Assembly: GCF_934754915.1 (NCBI RefSeq)
Contig: NZ_CAKVKB010000085.1
Location: 1-15,818, forward strand
Direction: 5' to 3'
DNA length: 15,818 bases
Source of the DNA: an uncultured Clostridium sp.
GTDB lineage: Bacteria > Bacillota > Clostridia > Clostridiales > Clostridiaceae
The position numbers and the translations under genes are program-made. The notes beneath the pieces were generated by a model. That model had not been told where the DNA came from and searched no databases. It saw only the letters and a list, made by a program, of their open reading frames with translations. This document shows, in pieces, positions 1 to 7,978 of the stretch (position 1 is the first letter of the stretch; each line of letters opens with the position of its first letter).

Positions 1-22
1 ATATAGTAAAGATGCAAAAGTT

Positions 23-41
23 AGGATAAGGAAATTATCCT
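23..41 (-). terminator. Weak hairpin at the 3' end of the AraC-family gene
   Basis: A 7-bp inverted repeat (AGGATAA / TTATCCT) with a 5-base loop overlaps the stop codon of the minus-strand regulator. In the minus direction it is followed only by AACTTTTGC, so the T-tract is poor. It could be a weak terminator, but the call is tentative because the downstream sequence is outside the window. Confidence 0.25.
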
Positions 42-1039
42 TTGGCTTTTCTAAAAGCCAAAGGAGTTTTTCCATGGACTTTTTTAAACATTTTTACAAA
101 ATTGCTGCTGTAATTATATCCAATCTCTTTTGAAATTTCATCAATGCTTAATTCAGTTGTAGATAATAAATTTTCAGCCATTCCCATCCTGATGGAATTA
201 GTATATTCACTTATAGACATATGATATTTAAACATAAATCCAGCCTTTAATTTCTGTTCATTTAAAAAGACCATTTTACTCAGACTTTTTATAGTTGGGG
301 GATTCAATGCTTCTTTTGTTAATATATCATAAGCTTTTTGGAGAGCCTGAATATCTGAAAAGCTCAAAGTAAGATATCTGTCTTTTCCTATTTTAATTTC
401 ACCATAATTTATCTGATTGGTAAATGCATTCTGTGGAGAAGAAGATATTTCATCATAAAGAACAGAAATACATTCTATAATTTTGCTTTCAAGATATAAC
501 GGAGTAAGCATACGTGATTCAGCCATGCTCCTTAATTTTTGAATAATTGATATTACTTCAAGAGGCAGATAATGATAAGTATAATTATTAATAAAATTAT
601 CAAAGCCTATTATATCTGGAAAAGCGGGTTTTATTATATCATCAAAATATTTTTTATAAATGGTTATTTCTGCACCATGAAAATGCTGACCTTTTTTCCA
701 AACTTGTTTACCTTTTAATTCTTTTTCAACTACAAAAAAAGAAGAAGGACTAAAAGAAGAAACAGGATTATTTTCAATTTTGAATTCAGTTTTTCCACTA
801 TATACAGTGCCAAAACGCATTAACTCTTGCTCATGATTAAATACCATGGAGAAATCAGTAGGTATTGTGTAATCTCCTACTCCAAAATCATAGTAACCTT
901 TTCTTCTATATCTAAGGAAGTAACCAAGATCTGGTCTATTATCATTTTTATATATAGTATAATTATCTTTTTCAAATGGTGAAAAAGTAATTTCTTTTAA
1001 AACTTTATTTTGAAATTCTTCTGGTGTTCTAGATATCAT
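35..1039 (-). CDS. AraC-family transcriptional regulator, probable regulator of the divergent siderophore operon
   Basis: A cytoplasmic DNA-binding regulator of 334 residues. About the last 85 residues are a double helix-turn-helix of the AraC/XylS type: a first HTH around LSKMVFLNEQKLKAGF and a second around IDEISKEIGYNYSSNFVKMF, ending with the typical KVHGKTPLAFRK. The N-terminal ~230 residues are a sensor region that I cannot assign to a ligand. The overall size and the position divergent from a siderophore ABC operon resemble the PchR/YbtA group, which sense ferric-siderophore, so that role is inferred from context. The frame is open to a TTG at 1066, but I chose the ATG at 1037-1039 because AGAAAGG lies 8 bases upstream of it, whereas the TTG has no visible Shine-Dalgarno. 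The gene appears complete. Confidence 0.85.
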   Translation of the reverse strand: MISRTPEEFQNKVLKEITFSPFEKDNYTIYKNDNRPDLGYFLRYRRKGYYDFGVGDYTIPTDFSMVFNHEQELMRFGTVYSGKTEFKIENNPVSSFSPSSFFVVEKELKGKQVWKKGQHFHGAEITIYKKYFDDIIKPAFPDIIGFDNFINNYTYHYLPLEVISIIQKLRSMAESRMLTPLYLESKIIECISVLYDEISSSPQNAFTNQINYGEIKIGKDRYLTLSFSDIQALQKAYDILTKEALNPPTIKSLSKMVFLNEQKLKAGFMFKYHMSISEYTNSIRMGMAENLLSTTELSIDEISKEIGYNYSSNFVKMFKKVHGKTPLAFRKAKG

Positions 1040-1047
1040 TTGTGTAA

Positions 1048-1054
1048 CCTTTCT
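1048..1054 (-). promoter_or_regulatory. RBS deciding the AraC-family gene start
   Basis: On the minus strand AGAAAGG is followed after 8 bases by the ATG at 1037-1039. This supports that ATG over the in-frame TTG at 1066. Confidence 0.65.
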
Positions 1055-1373
1055 TACAATTTGCAATGGATGATGAAATCTTTGTAAAATTTCTTTGACT
1101 ATTATTTTATGCTTTATAAAATATTCACAATTAATATTTTATCCAAATCAATTGAAATAATATCTTTAGGTGAAACTTATTTATAGAATTATTTAATTCA
1201 TAATGGATAAAATAAACCTAAACAATACATATTCTAATAAAGGATAGAATTTTTGTAAGATTTCTTTATTGTTTTTCATATATAAGATAAATTATAAATT
1301 CAATTTTAATCCTAATATATCATAACATAAATTATCCTTATAGATGATAAAATTATTAAATTAGGTGCATATA
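1055..1373. promoter_or_regulatory. Divergent intergenic control region with repeated TATCC(A/T) motifs
   Basis: This stretch of about 320 bases between the divergent regulator and operon has no gene. It holds four copies of a TATCC(A/T) motif: 1140-1145 plus strand, 1204-1209 minus, 1241-1246 minus and 1332-1338 plus. The first two are arms of an 11-bp inverted repeat, TATTTTATCCA at 1135-1145 and its complement at 1204-1214. Pairs or arrays of such sites are what an AraC-family regulator would bind, so they are candidate operators, but no binding is shown. The regulator's own promoter should lie at about 1080-1140; no convincing -35/-10 pair stands out there. Confidence 0.4.
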
Positions 1374-1402
1374 TTGAAATGATAATGACTCTCATATACA
1401 AT
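1374..1402 (+). promoter_or_regulatory. Sigma-A-type promoter of the siderophore uptake operon
   Basis: A -35 element TTGAAA (1374-1379) is separated by exactly 17 bases from a -10 element TACAAT (1397-1402). Transcription would start around 1409, leaving a leader of about 50 bases before the lipoprotein start at 1458. The spacer is occupied by a Fur-like box (separate entry). Confidence 0.65.
1380..1394 (+). promoter_or_regulatory. Fur-like operator inside the operon promoter
   Basis: TGATAATGACTCTCA matches the 7-1-7 Fur consensus TGATAATNATTATCA at 12 of its 14 defined positions. It sits entirely between the -35 and -10 elements of the operon promoter, where a bound iron-loaded repressor would block RNA polymerase. 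This implies induction of the uptake operon when iron is scarce. Confidence 0.7.
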
Positions 1403-1442
1403 TTGGTGAGTAGAAAACAGCAGTAGAAATAATCTATTGCTT

Positions 1443-1450
1443 AAGGAGGT
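1443..1450 (+). promoter_or_regulatory. RBS deciding the binding lipoprotein start
   Basis: AAGGAGGT is a near-perfect Shine-Dalgarno, with its core 8 bases before the ATG at 1458. It falls inside the longer frame that opens with a TTG at 1437, so that upstream start is not the real one. Confidence 0.85.
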
Positions 1451-1457
1451 AAAACAT

Positions 1458-2408
1458 ATGAAAAAAAGATTACTTAAAATATTAGCAGTGTCTTGTGTAG
1501 CAGTTTTGATGTTTGCAGGATGCAGCAAATCAGGAAATTCAGATAACAATAAATCATCAGAAGATACTGTAAAAGTTACAGATGTAAGAGGTGAAGTTGA
1601 AATACCGAAGAATCCTCAAAGAATAGTTGATTTAAGTGGTAATAGTGATATTTTATCTATATTAGGTTATAAAGTAATAGGTACAGCAAACAGTGATGCC
1701 TATGACTACACTAAATTCCCTTCATATTTAGAAGATACTTTGAAGGGTGCAGAAATTTTAGGGTACAGTATGCAGGATACTATGGATGTAGAAGCTGTTA
1801 TGAATTTAAAACCAGACTTAATAGTTATATCAACAGTTCAAGAAAAAATGTATGATCAATTAAGCGAAATAGCTCCTACAGTTATGATTCAATTAGAAGC
1901 TTTAAACTGGAAAGATGATATCAGAGCTTTTGCAGAAATATTCAATAGAGAAGATGCAGCTAATCAATGGTTAAAAGATTATGAAGAAAAATCAAAGATA
2001 GCTGGAGAAAAAATAAAAGAAGAATATGGTGAAGATACAAGTTATCTTTCATTCTTAGCAAGCGGCGGACAATTCTTTATCTTTGATGGAGCAGGGTTTG
2101 GAAGTGTATTATATGATGATATGAAACTTGCAAAACCAGAAGGAATGCCAGAGCAGAGTGATATAAGCCTTCCTGTTGTAACTTATGAAGGTCTTGCTTC
2201 AATAAAAACAGATTATATTTTCTTAATAGCAACAGCTGAAGATCTTGCTCAATTAGAAAAGAATGCTATATGGAATAGCCTTCCAGCAGTTAAAGAAGGA
2301 AAAGTTGTAGTATTAAATTCATCACCATACTTTAACCAAGGATATAGTCTTATTGGAAGACAATTATTAGTAGATGAAATAGGTGATATGTTAAATGAAA
2401 CAAAGTAA
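1458..2408 (+). CDS. Iron-siderophore ABC transporter, substrate-binding lipoprotein
   Basis: A 316-residue extracellular binding lipoprotein of the FhuD/FepB-like family (periplasmic-binding fold with a helical backbone) that captures ferric-siderophore for the permeases encoded next. The signal peptide runs through about residue 21 with lipobox FAGC, giving lipid-anchored Cys22. The mature part starts with a Ser/Asn/Lys linker, then the typical lobe-1 opening VTDVRGEVEIPKNPQRIVDL, the LKPDLIVIS strand, and a C-terminal lobe with FFIFDGAGFGS. Length is normal for the family. The substrate (catecholate, hydroxamate or other) cannot be read from sequence. It is the first gene of the operon, directly behind the Fur-box promoter, and its last 14 bases overlap the next gene. 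Confidence 0.9.
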   Translation: MKKRLLKILAVSCVAVLMFAGCSKSGNSDNNKSSEDTVKVTDVRGEVEIPKNPQRIVDLSGNSDILSILGYKVIGTANSDAYDYTKFPSYLEDTLKGAEILGYSMQDTMDVEAVMNLKPDLIVISTVQEKMYDQLSEIAPTVMIQLEALNWKDDIRAFAEIFNREDAANQWLKDYEEKSKIAGEKIKEEYGEDTSYLSFLASGGQFFIFDGAGFGSVLYDDMKLAKPEGMPEQSDISLPVVTYEGLASIKTDYIFLIATAEDLAQLEKNAIWNSLPAVKEGKVVVLNSSPYFNQGYSLIGRQLLVDEIGDMLNETK

Positions 2409-3390
2409 GAAATATACAACAACAATATTTGTAAGTTGTAGTTTGTTACTTCTAGTAATAGGAATGGTTCTGGCTGTACGTCTGGGATCCGTTCCTATTA
2501 GTTTTTCTGACATCTTTAACAGCATATTCAATTATAATGATACTTTAGAACTTATGCTTGTCAGAGATGTACGTATTCCAAGAGTACTTGCTGTACTTCT
2601 TACAGGAGGAATACTAGGAGTAACAGGTGCAATGATTCAGGGAGTTACAAGAAATCCAATAGCAGAGCCATCAATACTTGGAGTAAGCCAGGGAGCAACA
2701 TTGGTAATTGCTATTTTTTATGCACTGGGAATTTCAGTTACCACTACAAATGTAATGATAGCATCATTGATAGGTGCATCTATAACAGGAATAATTGTTT
2801 TAATGTTTATATCGAAAAAAGCAAACAATAATTCTATTGCAAAGATACTTTTAGCAGGAACAGCTATGAGCACATTTTTTATTTCACTCACTACTATAAT
2901 AGGACTTTTATCAAATCAATCACAAATGATAGGGTTCTGGGTGTCAGGTGGATTTAGAAATGCTACATGGGCAGATTTTAAGCTTGTATTAATTGTAGGA
3001 GTCATAGGGATGATAATAGCTGTTTTATTATCACCAAAGATTAATATTTTAAATCTTGGAGATGATGTTGCTATTGGTCTAGGTGAAAATCCAGAAAAGA
3101 TAAGATTCATGACACTTATGGTTATTATACCAATGAGTGCAGCAGCAGTTGCAGTTGGTAAGAATATAGCATTTGTAGGGCTTATAGTACCTCAGATTGT
3201 CAGAAAGATATTAGGTGAAGATTATAGAAGGAATATACCATGTTCATTTCTGCTTGGTGCAGTTCTTCTGACTTATGCAGATATTTGTGCAAGGATGATA
3301 TTCAATCCTTATGAAACTCCAATTGGTGTATTCACTGCATTGATAGGAATTCCATTCTTCATTTCAGTAGCAAGAAAGGAGAGAGGATAA
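2395..3390 (+). CDS. FecCD-family siderophore ABC transporter permease 1
   Basis: A 331-residue integral membrane permease with about nine or ten hydrophobic segments and the BtuC/FecCD-family signature RNPIAEPSILGVSQG at residues 86-100. It would pair with the second permease to form the channel for ferric-siderophore. The ATG lies within the end of the lipoprotein gene (14-base overlap), with AGGTGA 7 to 8 bases upstream, which suggests coupled translation. Its stop shares one base with the start of the next gene. The length is typical and the gene looks intact. Confidence 0.92.
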   Translation: MKQSKKYTTTIFVSCSLLLLVIGMVLAVRLGSVPISFSDIFNSIFNYNDTLELMLVRDVRIPRVLAVLLTGGILGVTGAMIQGVTRNPIAEPSILGVSQGATLVIAIFYALGISVTTTNVMIASLIGASITGIIVLMFISKKANNNSIAKILLAGTAMSTFFISLTTIIGLLSNQSQMIGFWVSGGFRNATWADFKLVLIVGVIGMIIAVLLSPKINILNLGDDVAIGLGENPEKIRFMTLMVIIPMSAAAVAVGKNIAFVGLIVPQIVRKILGEDYRRNIPCSFLLGAVLLTYADICARMIFNPYETPIGVFTALIGIPFFISVARKERG

Positions 3391-4397
3391 TGAAGAAAAA
3401 AAGATTCAGCGTAGTTTTAGCAGTTTTAATTACTTTATTAATTATCTCCTTTGGAGTCACACTTTGCTGGGGTACATACAAGGTTACACCAATAGAAGTT
3501 ATAAACACTTTTCTTGGAAATGGAACTAAACTTCAGAATACAGCAATATTAAGCATAAGACTTCCAAGGCTTTTAGTTGGAGCTTTTGTAGGAGTTGCTC
3601 TTTCAACTGCAGGTGCAATATTGCAGACTATAACTAAAAATGATCTTGCTGATACAGGAATAATAGGAATAAATGCAGGAGCAGCAGTGGCAGCGGTATT
3701 ATTCATCACTTACTCTACTGGAACATATTATACTGAACTAGGCAGCCTGTCTATCTTTGTTCTACCAATAATGGCTGTTATGGGAGCAGCAGTTTCGTCA
3801 TTCATAATATATATGATGTCAAGCAGAGGTGGAATAAGACCTAAGAGGCTTCTTTTAATAGGGATAGGCTTAAATGCAGGACTTAATGCATTTATAACAT
3901 TCTTTACTTTCAGAGGAGGAGTTGGAGATTATAACAGAGTTCTTATATGGACATCAGGTAGTCTGTGGGGATCAGGTGCAAGTTATGCAAAAGTTATAAT
4001 ACCAATAGTAACTATATTATTTGGTATAGTTTTATTAAATCATAAAAAGCTTGATGTTTTAAATCTTTCAGATGAACTTGCATTATCTTTAGGTCTTAAT
4101 ATTGAAAAAGAACGAAAGAAATTTTTAAGTTTAGCAGTGTTACTTGCAGGAACTGCAACAGCATTTGCAGGAAATATCGGATTTTTAGGGCTTCTATCTC
4201 CTCATATTGCTAGAAAATTAGTGGGACCATATCATAAGAAATTTATACCTGTATCTGCAATGATAAGCGTAATAATAATTCTTATTGCAGATGCAGTTTC
4301 AAGAAACTTATTTTCACCAATTGAAATTCCAGTTGGAATAACAGTATCAATATTTGGAGTACCATATTTTATTTATTTAATGATGAAGGAGAAATAA
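3390..4397 (+). CDS. FecCD-family siderophore ABC transporter permease 2
   Basis: A 335-residue polytopic membrane protein, the second half of the heterodimeric permease. The family signature appears as KNDLADTGIIGINAGA at residues 83-98, the counterpart of the segment in permease 1, and the C-terminal half carries the conserved GNIGFLGLLSPHIAR stretch thought to contact the ATPase. It starts one base inside the preceding stop (TAATG), with GAGAGG just upstream. The gene is intact and of normal length. Confidence 0.92.
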   Translation: MKKKRFSVVLAVLITLLIISFGVTLCWGTYKVTPIEVINTFLGNGTKLQNTAILSIRLPRLLVGAFVGVALSTAGAILQTITKNDLADTGIIGINAGAAVAAVLFITYSTGTYYTELGSLSIFVLPIMAVMGAAVSSFIIYMMSSRGGIRPKRLLLIGIGLNAGLNAFITFFTFRGGVGDYNRVLIWTSGSLWGSGASYAKVIIPIVTILFGIVLLNHKKLDVLNLSDELALSLGLNIEKERKKFLSLAVLLAGTATAFAGNIGFLGLLSPHIARKLVGPYHKKFIPVSAMISVIIILIADAVSRNLFSPIEIPVGITVSIFGVPYFIYLMMKEK

Positions 4398-4400
4398 TTG

Positions 4401-5195
4401 ATGGAAGCTATCAGTGTAAAAAACTTAAGCGTATCATATGAAAATAATAGTATAATTGAGAATATGGATTTAAGTATACCAAAGGGAAAAATCACAATAA
4501 TAATTGGAGCAAATGGATGCGGTAAATCTACTCTTCTTAAAACTATATCAAGAATAAATAAACCTAAGACAGGGGATATTTTCATAAATAATAAAAATAT
4601 CAAGAATATAAAAGAAAAAGATATTGCAAAGGAAGTAGCCTTTCTTCCACAAGGACCTGTATGTCCAAGTGGTCTTACTGTAAGAGAACTTGTAGCTTAT
4701 GGAAGATTCCCACATCAAAAAATGATAGGAGGTCTTAACAGTCATGATAAAGATGTTATAGACTGGGCAATAGAAGAAACAGGTCTTAGTGAATTTAAAG
4801 ACAAGGAAGTTGAAAATCTATCTGGAGGTCAGAGACAAAGAGCATGGATAGCAATGACTCTGGCCCAGGAAACAGAAATAATAATGTTGGATGAGCCTAC
4901 TACTTACCTTGATATGTCTTATCAGCTTGAAGTATTAGAAGTGCTTGAAAAACTTAATAAAGAAAAAAATATAACTGTAGTAATAGTTCTTCATGAACTT
5001 AATAATGCATGCAGATTTGCAGATAATATAGTAGGACTTAAAAAGGGAAAAGTAATCTGCGAAGGAAGACCACTGGATGTAATAAACAAGGAAACCCTTA
5101 GAACTATATATGGAATAGATGCATCTCTTGTACATAGTGAAGATGGCAGATATCCAATATGCATGGAATATGAACTTTCAAGGGAGATGTCATGA
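4401..5195 (+). CDS. FhuC/FecE-type siderophore ABC transporter ATPase
   Basis: A 264-residue nucleotide-binding subunit that powers siderophore import at the inner membrane face. All ABC motifs are present: Walker A GANGCGKST (36-44), Q-loop FLPQ (81-84), signature LSGGQ (140-144), Walker B IIMLDEP (160-166) continuing into TTYLD, and H-loop His198. The DEPTTYLD wording is typical of the FhuC/FecE group. A TTG directly before the ATG (4398-4400) is an alternative start adding one residue; AAGGAG at 4386-4391 suits either. The last four bases overlap the MFS gene as ATGA, implying translational coupling. Confidence 0.93.
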   Translation: MEAISVKNLSVSYENNSIIENMDLSIPKGKITIIIGANGCGKSTLLKTISRINKPKTGDIFINNKNIKNIKEKDIAKEVAFLPQGPVCPSGLTVRELVAYGRFPHQKMIGGLNSHDKDVIDWAIEETGLSEFKDKEVENLSGGQRQRAWIAMTLAQETEIIMLDEPTTYLDMSYQLEVLEVLEKLNKEKNITVVIVLHELNNACRFADNIVGLKKGKVICEGRPLDVINKETLRTIYGIDASLVHSEDGRYPICMEYELSREMS

Positions 5196-6439
5196 GAAAC
5201 AAGAACTTTATAATAATTGTACTTGGTCAGATAATATCACTCTTTGGAAATTCTATTCAAAGGTTCAGCATGTCACTATACTTACTTGAATTTACAGGCA
5301 GTACATCAGCTTTTGCTAATATACTTGCAATATCAACTATACCTTATATTGTTGCAGCTCCTATTGCTGGGAGATTATGTGATAAAGTAAACAGAAAAAA
5401 GATAATGGTATATCTTGATTTTATTTGTACAATAGTAATAGTATGTTATACTATTATTTTATTTAATAGAATGGATAATGTTTTTATTGTCGGAACTGTA
5501 ATGTTTATATTATCAATATGCTACACATTATATGGTCCGGCAGTAACTTCTTCTATTCCGCAGATAATAGAAGAAGACAAACTTACATCTGCAAATGGAG
5601 TAATAAACCAGGTAAATTCAATAGTTAATTTTGCTGGGCCAATAATTGCAGGAGTTCTTTACGGACTTATTGGAATAAAGTTTATAGTAATTATCAATGC
5701 AGTAAGTTTCTTAATATCAGCAATAATGGAATTGTTTCTTGATATTCCTGATATAAAAGGATCAGTTTCAGATGAAATTAATGATAACAAAGTATTTACA
5801 GCAGATTTTGTGAAAAAATCTTTTATAGATATGAAGCATACTTTTACTTATTTAAGGGAGAAAAATAAGGTCGTTTTAGGAATAATAGTTTCGTATGCAT
5901 TATGTAATATTTTCTTAGTACCGATTTTATCTATAGTTGCACCGTATTTTATAAATGTACTGCTTGGACTTCCATCCCATATTTATGGAATAGTAGAAGC
6001 AGTGTGTGTGTTAGGAATGATAATTGGAGGTTTATGGATAAGTGTAAAACCAGATAAGTTTTCTATTAAAAAAGTACACTATACATATTTTCCTATGATA
6101 GCAGGTATGACTTTTATGACAGTCATAGGATTCCTGAATATAAATAATTATGTTCTGGCAGGGTTATTTGCATTTTCAGGTATGGCAATTATGCTGTCAT
6201 TATCATTATCAAATGTACTCACATTGACATTTATACAAAAAGAAATACCAGAAAATAGGCTTGGAAGTGTATCGGCATTTTCAACAGCAGTAGCAACCGT
6301 AAGTGTTGCTCCAGGACAGCTTTTATTTGGACAGATAATTGAGTGTGGAATACCTCTGGGAATCATCTTAATGATAACGGCATTAATAAATTTAAAATTA
6401 ATTTTATTTATAAAGTGGAATGTTAAAAATATAAAATGA
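5192..6439 (+). CDS. MFS transporter, last gene of the siderophore operon
   Basis: A 415-residue transporter with about twelve hydrophobic segments. The MFS loop 2-3 motif reads GRLCDKVNRKK at residues 60-70, and the overall type resembles the MFS_3/EntS-like group. Its ATGA overlap with the ATPase gene places it firmly in the siderophore operon. By analogy with EntS (enterobactin export) or YbtX (found with the yersiniabactin importer), it could export the iron-free chelator after import or help its movement in another way. The direction and the substrate are inferences. No biosynthesis genes are visible, which argues for handling a scavenged or recycled siderophore. Confidence 0.85.
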   Translation: MRNKNFIIIVLGQIISLFGNSIQRFSMSLYLLEFTGSTSAFANILAISTIPYIVAAPIAGRLCDKVNRKKIMVYLDFICTIVIVCYTIILFNRMDNVFIVGTVMFILSICYTLYGPAVTSSIPQIIEEDKLTSANGVINQVNSIVNFAGPIIAGVLYGLIGIKFIVIINAVSFLISAIMELFLDIPDIKGSVSDEINDNKVFTADFVKKSFIDMKHTFTYLREKNKVVLGIIVSYALCNIFLVPILSIVAPYFINVLLGLPSHIYGIVEAVCVLGMIIGGLWISVKPDKFSIKKVHYTYFPMIAGMTFMTVIGFLNINNYVLAGLFAFSGMAIMLSLSLSNVLTLTFIQKEIPENRLGSVSAFSTAVATVSVAPGQLLFGQIIECGIPLGIILMITALINLKLILFIKWNVKNIK

Positions 6440-6517
6440 TTAAAAATGTATCATTATCAATTATAGAAGTTTACCTGTTAATTAAAGTGCAAGGGAACAT
6501 GATTAATTTTAATATAA

Positions 6518-6550
6518 ATTGCAAATATGAACTTAGTTCACATTTGCAAT
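6518..6550. terminator. Hairpin terminator between the convergent MFS and HAD genes
   Basis: Two 15-base arms (6518-6532 and 6536-6550) pair with one mismatch around a 3-base loop, TTA. The hairpin lies 78 bases past the MFS stop and 40 bases past the HAD remnant's stop, so it probably ends transcription from both sides. The plus-strand T-tract is short (ATTTCC) and the minus side is A/T-rich. Confidence 0.6.
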
Positions 6551-6589
6551 ATTTCCTGCATAAATCTGAATATGAATTAAAATAATGAT

Positions 6590-7084
6590 TTAAACTAATA
6601 TATAATTTTCAATTCCATATGAAACTCCATCTTCAGATACAGATTTAGTGACTTTATCACCATGGTCTTTAATTTCATCTAAAGCATTCCCCATGACAAT
6701 ACCGCATCCTACAGTATTAAGCATTTCAATGTCATTATGACTGTCACCAAAAGCAAAACTGTTTTCTATATAAATATTAAAATGTTCTAGAATTCTATGT
6801 ATTCCTGATGCTTTTGTATCTTTACGGGAATATAATTCAAATAATTTAAATTCATCAAAATATGTATATCTGAAATTATCATCTTCTAAAGTTCTGCAGA
6901 AATTATAAGCTTCATTATCTAAACAATGCATTTCAATTTTACATACATCAAGATTTTCAATATCAAAATCATCTTTTATATATCTCATAGATATACCAAT
7001 ATCTTTATAAAAAGCTCTCTGAGACTTAAAATCTGATTTTAAGTAAGAGTATTCTTCACATTCAATTTTTCTTGATGCATCAAG
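6590..7084 (-). pseudogene. Cof-type HAD-superfamily phosphatase, 3' half only
   Basis: The remnant reads as the C-terminal part of a Cof/YidA-like HAD hydrolase, a family of about 270 residues acting on sugar phosphates and similar small phosphates. Motif III is visible as Lys in SRKDTKASG and motif IV as FAFGDSHNDIEML. The N-terminal motif I (DxDGT, the phosphorylated Asp) and motif II are absent, so it cannot be catalytic. An internal ATG at 6988 would give 132 residues, but homology-like sequence continues upstream in frame (DASRKIECEEYSY) to the palindrome at 7071-7084, with a stop at 7091-7093. The missing half was probably lost in a deletion that also removed the front of the divergent DeoR gene. 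Confidence 0.75.
7071..7084. repeat. Perfect 14-bp palindrome at the HAD/DeoR junction
   Basis: CTTGATGCATCAAG equals its own reverse complement. It is read in frame as Leu-Asp-Ala-Ser by both truncated genes, leftward in the HAD remnant and rightward in the DeoR remnant. It is the likely breakpoint homology of the deletion that created both remnants. Confidence 0.8.
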
Positions 7085-7541
7085 TATAAGTTACTGCATT
7101 GCTAAACTAATTGCTGCACAGGATAAAAAAGTTACAATAATAACTAATATGATTGTAATGTCATCCATAATAGAATGTACAAATAATGTAAATATAATAT
7201 ATATTGGTGGCAGCTATAATTCTATAGTTGGAGGGACTATTGGTTCTCATTCTATAAATACAATAAGAGATTATCATTGCAACAAAGCATTTATTGGGTG
7301 TGGAGGCATAAATCTTCAGACTGGAAACTTAAGCACATCAATTGATGAAGATGCTAATACCAAAAGAGCAATTATGGACATTTCAAAAGAATGTTATCTT
7401 TTACTGCTGAATCAGAGATTTTATATTGATGCAGTATATAATTTTGGAAAGTTATCTGAAATTGATTCAGTAATAACAGAAGATACACCTGAGAATATTA
7501 TTGTTAATGAACTTAAGAAATATAATGTGAATCTGATTTAA
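7071..7541 (+). pseudogene. DeoR-family transcriptional regulator, C-terminal sensor domain only
   Basis: The sequence matches a DeoRC effector-binding domain, which in the family senses a phosphorylated sugar or nucleoside. It opens with LDASSISYCIAKLI, then KKVTIITNM, IYIGGSYNSIVGG, FIGCGGINLQTGN, the DEDANTKRAIMDIS segment, and the closing KLSEIDSVITED. The N-terminal winged HTH (about 80-100 residues) is missing, so it cannot bind DNA as a normal repressor. The frame is open upstream of the ATG at 7149, back into the palindrome and to a stop at 7044-7046, but the stretch before 7071 is antisense to the HAD remnant. No ribosome binding site supports the ATG at 7149. Confidence 0.78.
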
Positions 7542-7594
7542 AAACCATGTCGAGGGATCGATTATTATGTGATCGCATTATTGTAATATATTTA

Positions 7595-7624
7595 TTGAAT
7601 AAAAAATAGATAAGTGTGTATAAT
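7595..7624 (+). promoter_or_regulatory. Promoter of the AAA-ATPase-like gene fragment
   Basis: TTGAAT (7595-7600) and a perfect TATAAT (7619-7624) are separated by 18 bases. The -10 ends 24 bases before the GTG start at 7649, and AGGTG lies just upstream of that start. The control region thus survives although the gene is broken. Confidence 0.55.
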
Positions 7625-7648
7625 TAACGTATAAAAGCAGGTGAAACA

Positions 7649-7978
7649 GTGAACTTATATTTAAATACCAATACAGCACTCGAAAATTATAATCAGTTAG
7701 TAAGATCTAAATATTTTGTAGATAAGTCTAATATAATAGAAAAAATAAATAATATTGTGGAGACTTCTGATAAATATATCTGTATAACAAAACCAAGACG
7801 TTTTGGAAAGTCATCCATAATAAATATGATTGGATCATATTATACAAAAAATCATGATTCAAAAGATGTTTTTGATAAGCTTGATATAAGTAAGAGTGAC
7901 AGTTATTTAGAATATTTAAATAAATATAATGTTATAAATCTATCTTTCAGTGAGATACTCATGCTTCGTTTTTTTTGA
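7649..7978 (+). pseudogene. AAA-ATPase-like protein, 5' fragment
   Basis: The fragment has 109 residues and starts with GTG, preceded by AGGTG about 5 bases upstream. It shows the N-terminal hallmark of the AAA-ATPase-like family that is usually fused to a C-terminal PD-(D/E)XK nuclease-like domain (several hundred residues in all): VRSKYFVDKSNIIEKI followed by the Walker A region ITKPRRFGKSS at about residues 46-56. The family-like sequence continues to KYNVINLSF (about residue 100), then ends in an unrelated SEILMLRFF and a TGA. Walker B and everything downstream are lost. The cellular role of the family is poorly defined. Confidence 0.7.

Noticed and set aside
7556..7582. Direct repeat GATCG(C)ATTATT separated by 15 bases
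   Set aside because: Short, imperfect and A/T-rich downstream of a broken gene; no link to a known element or promoter could be made.
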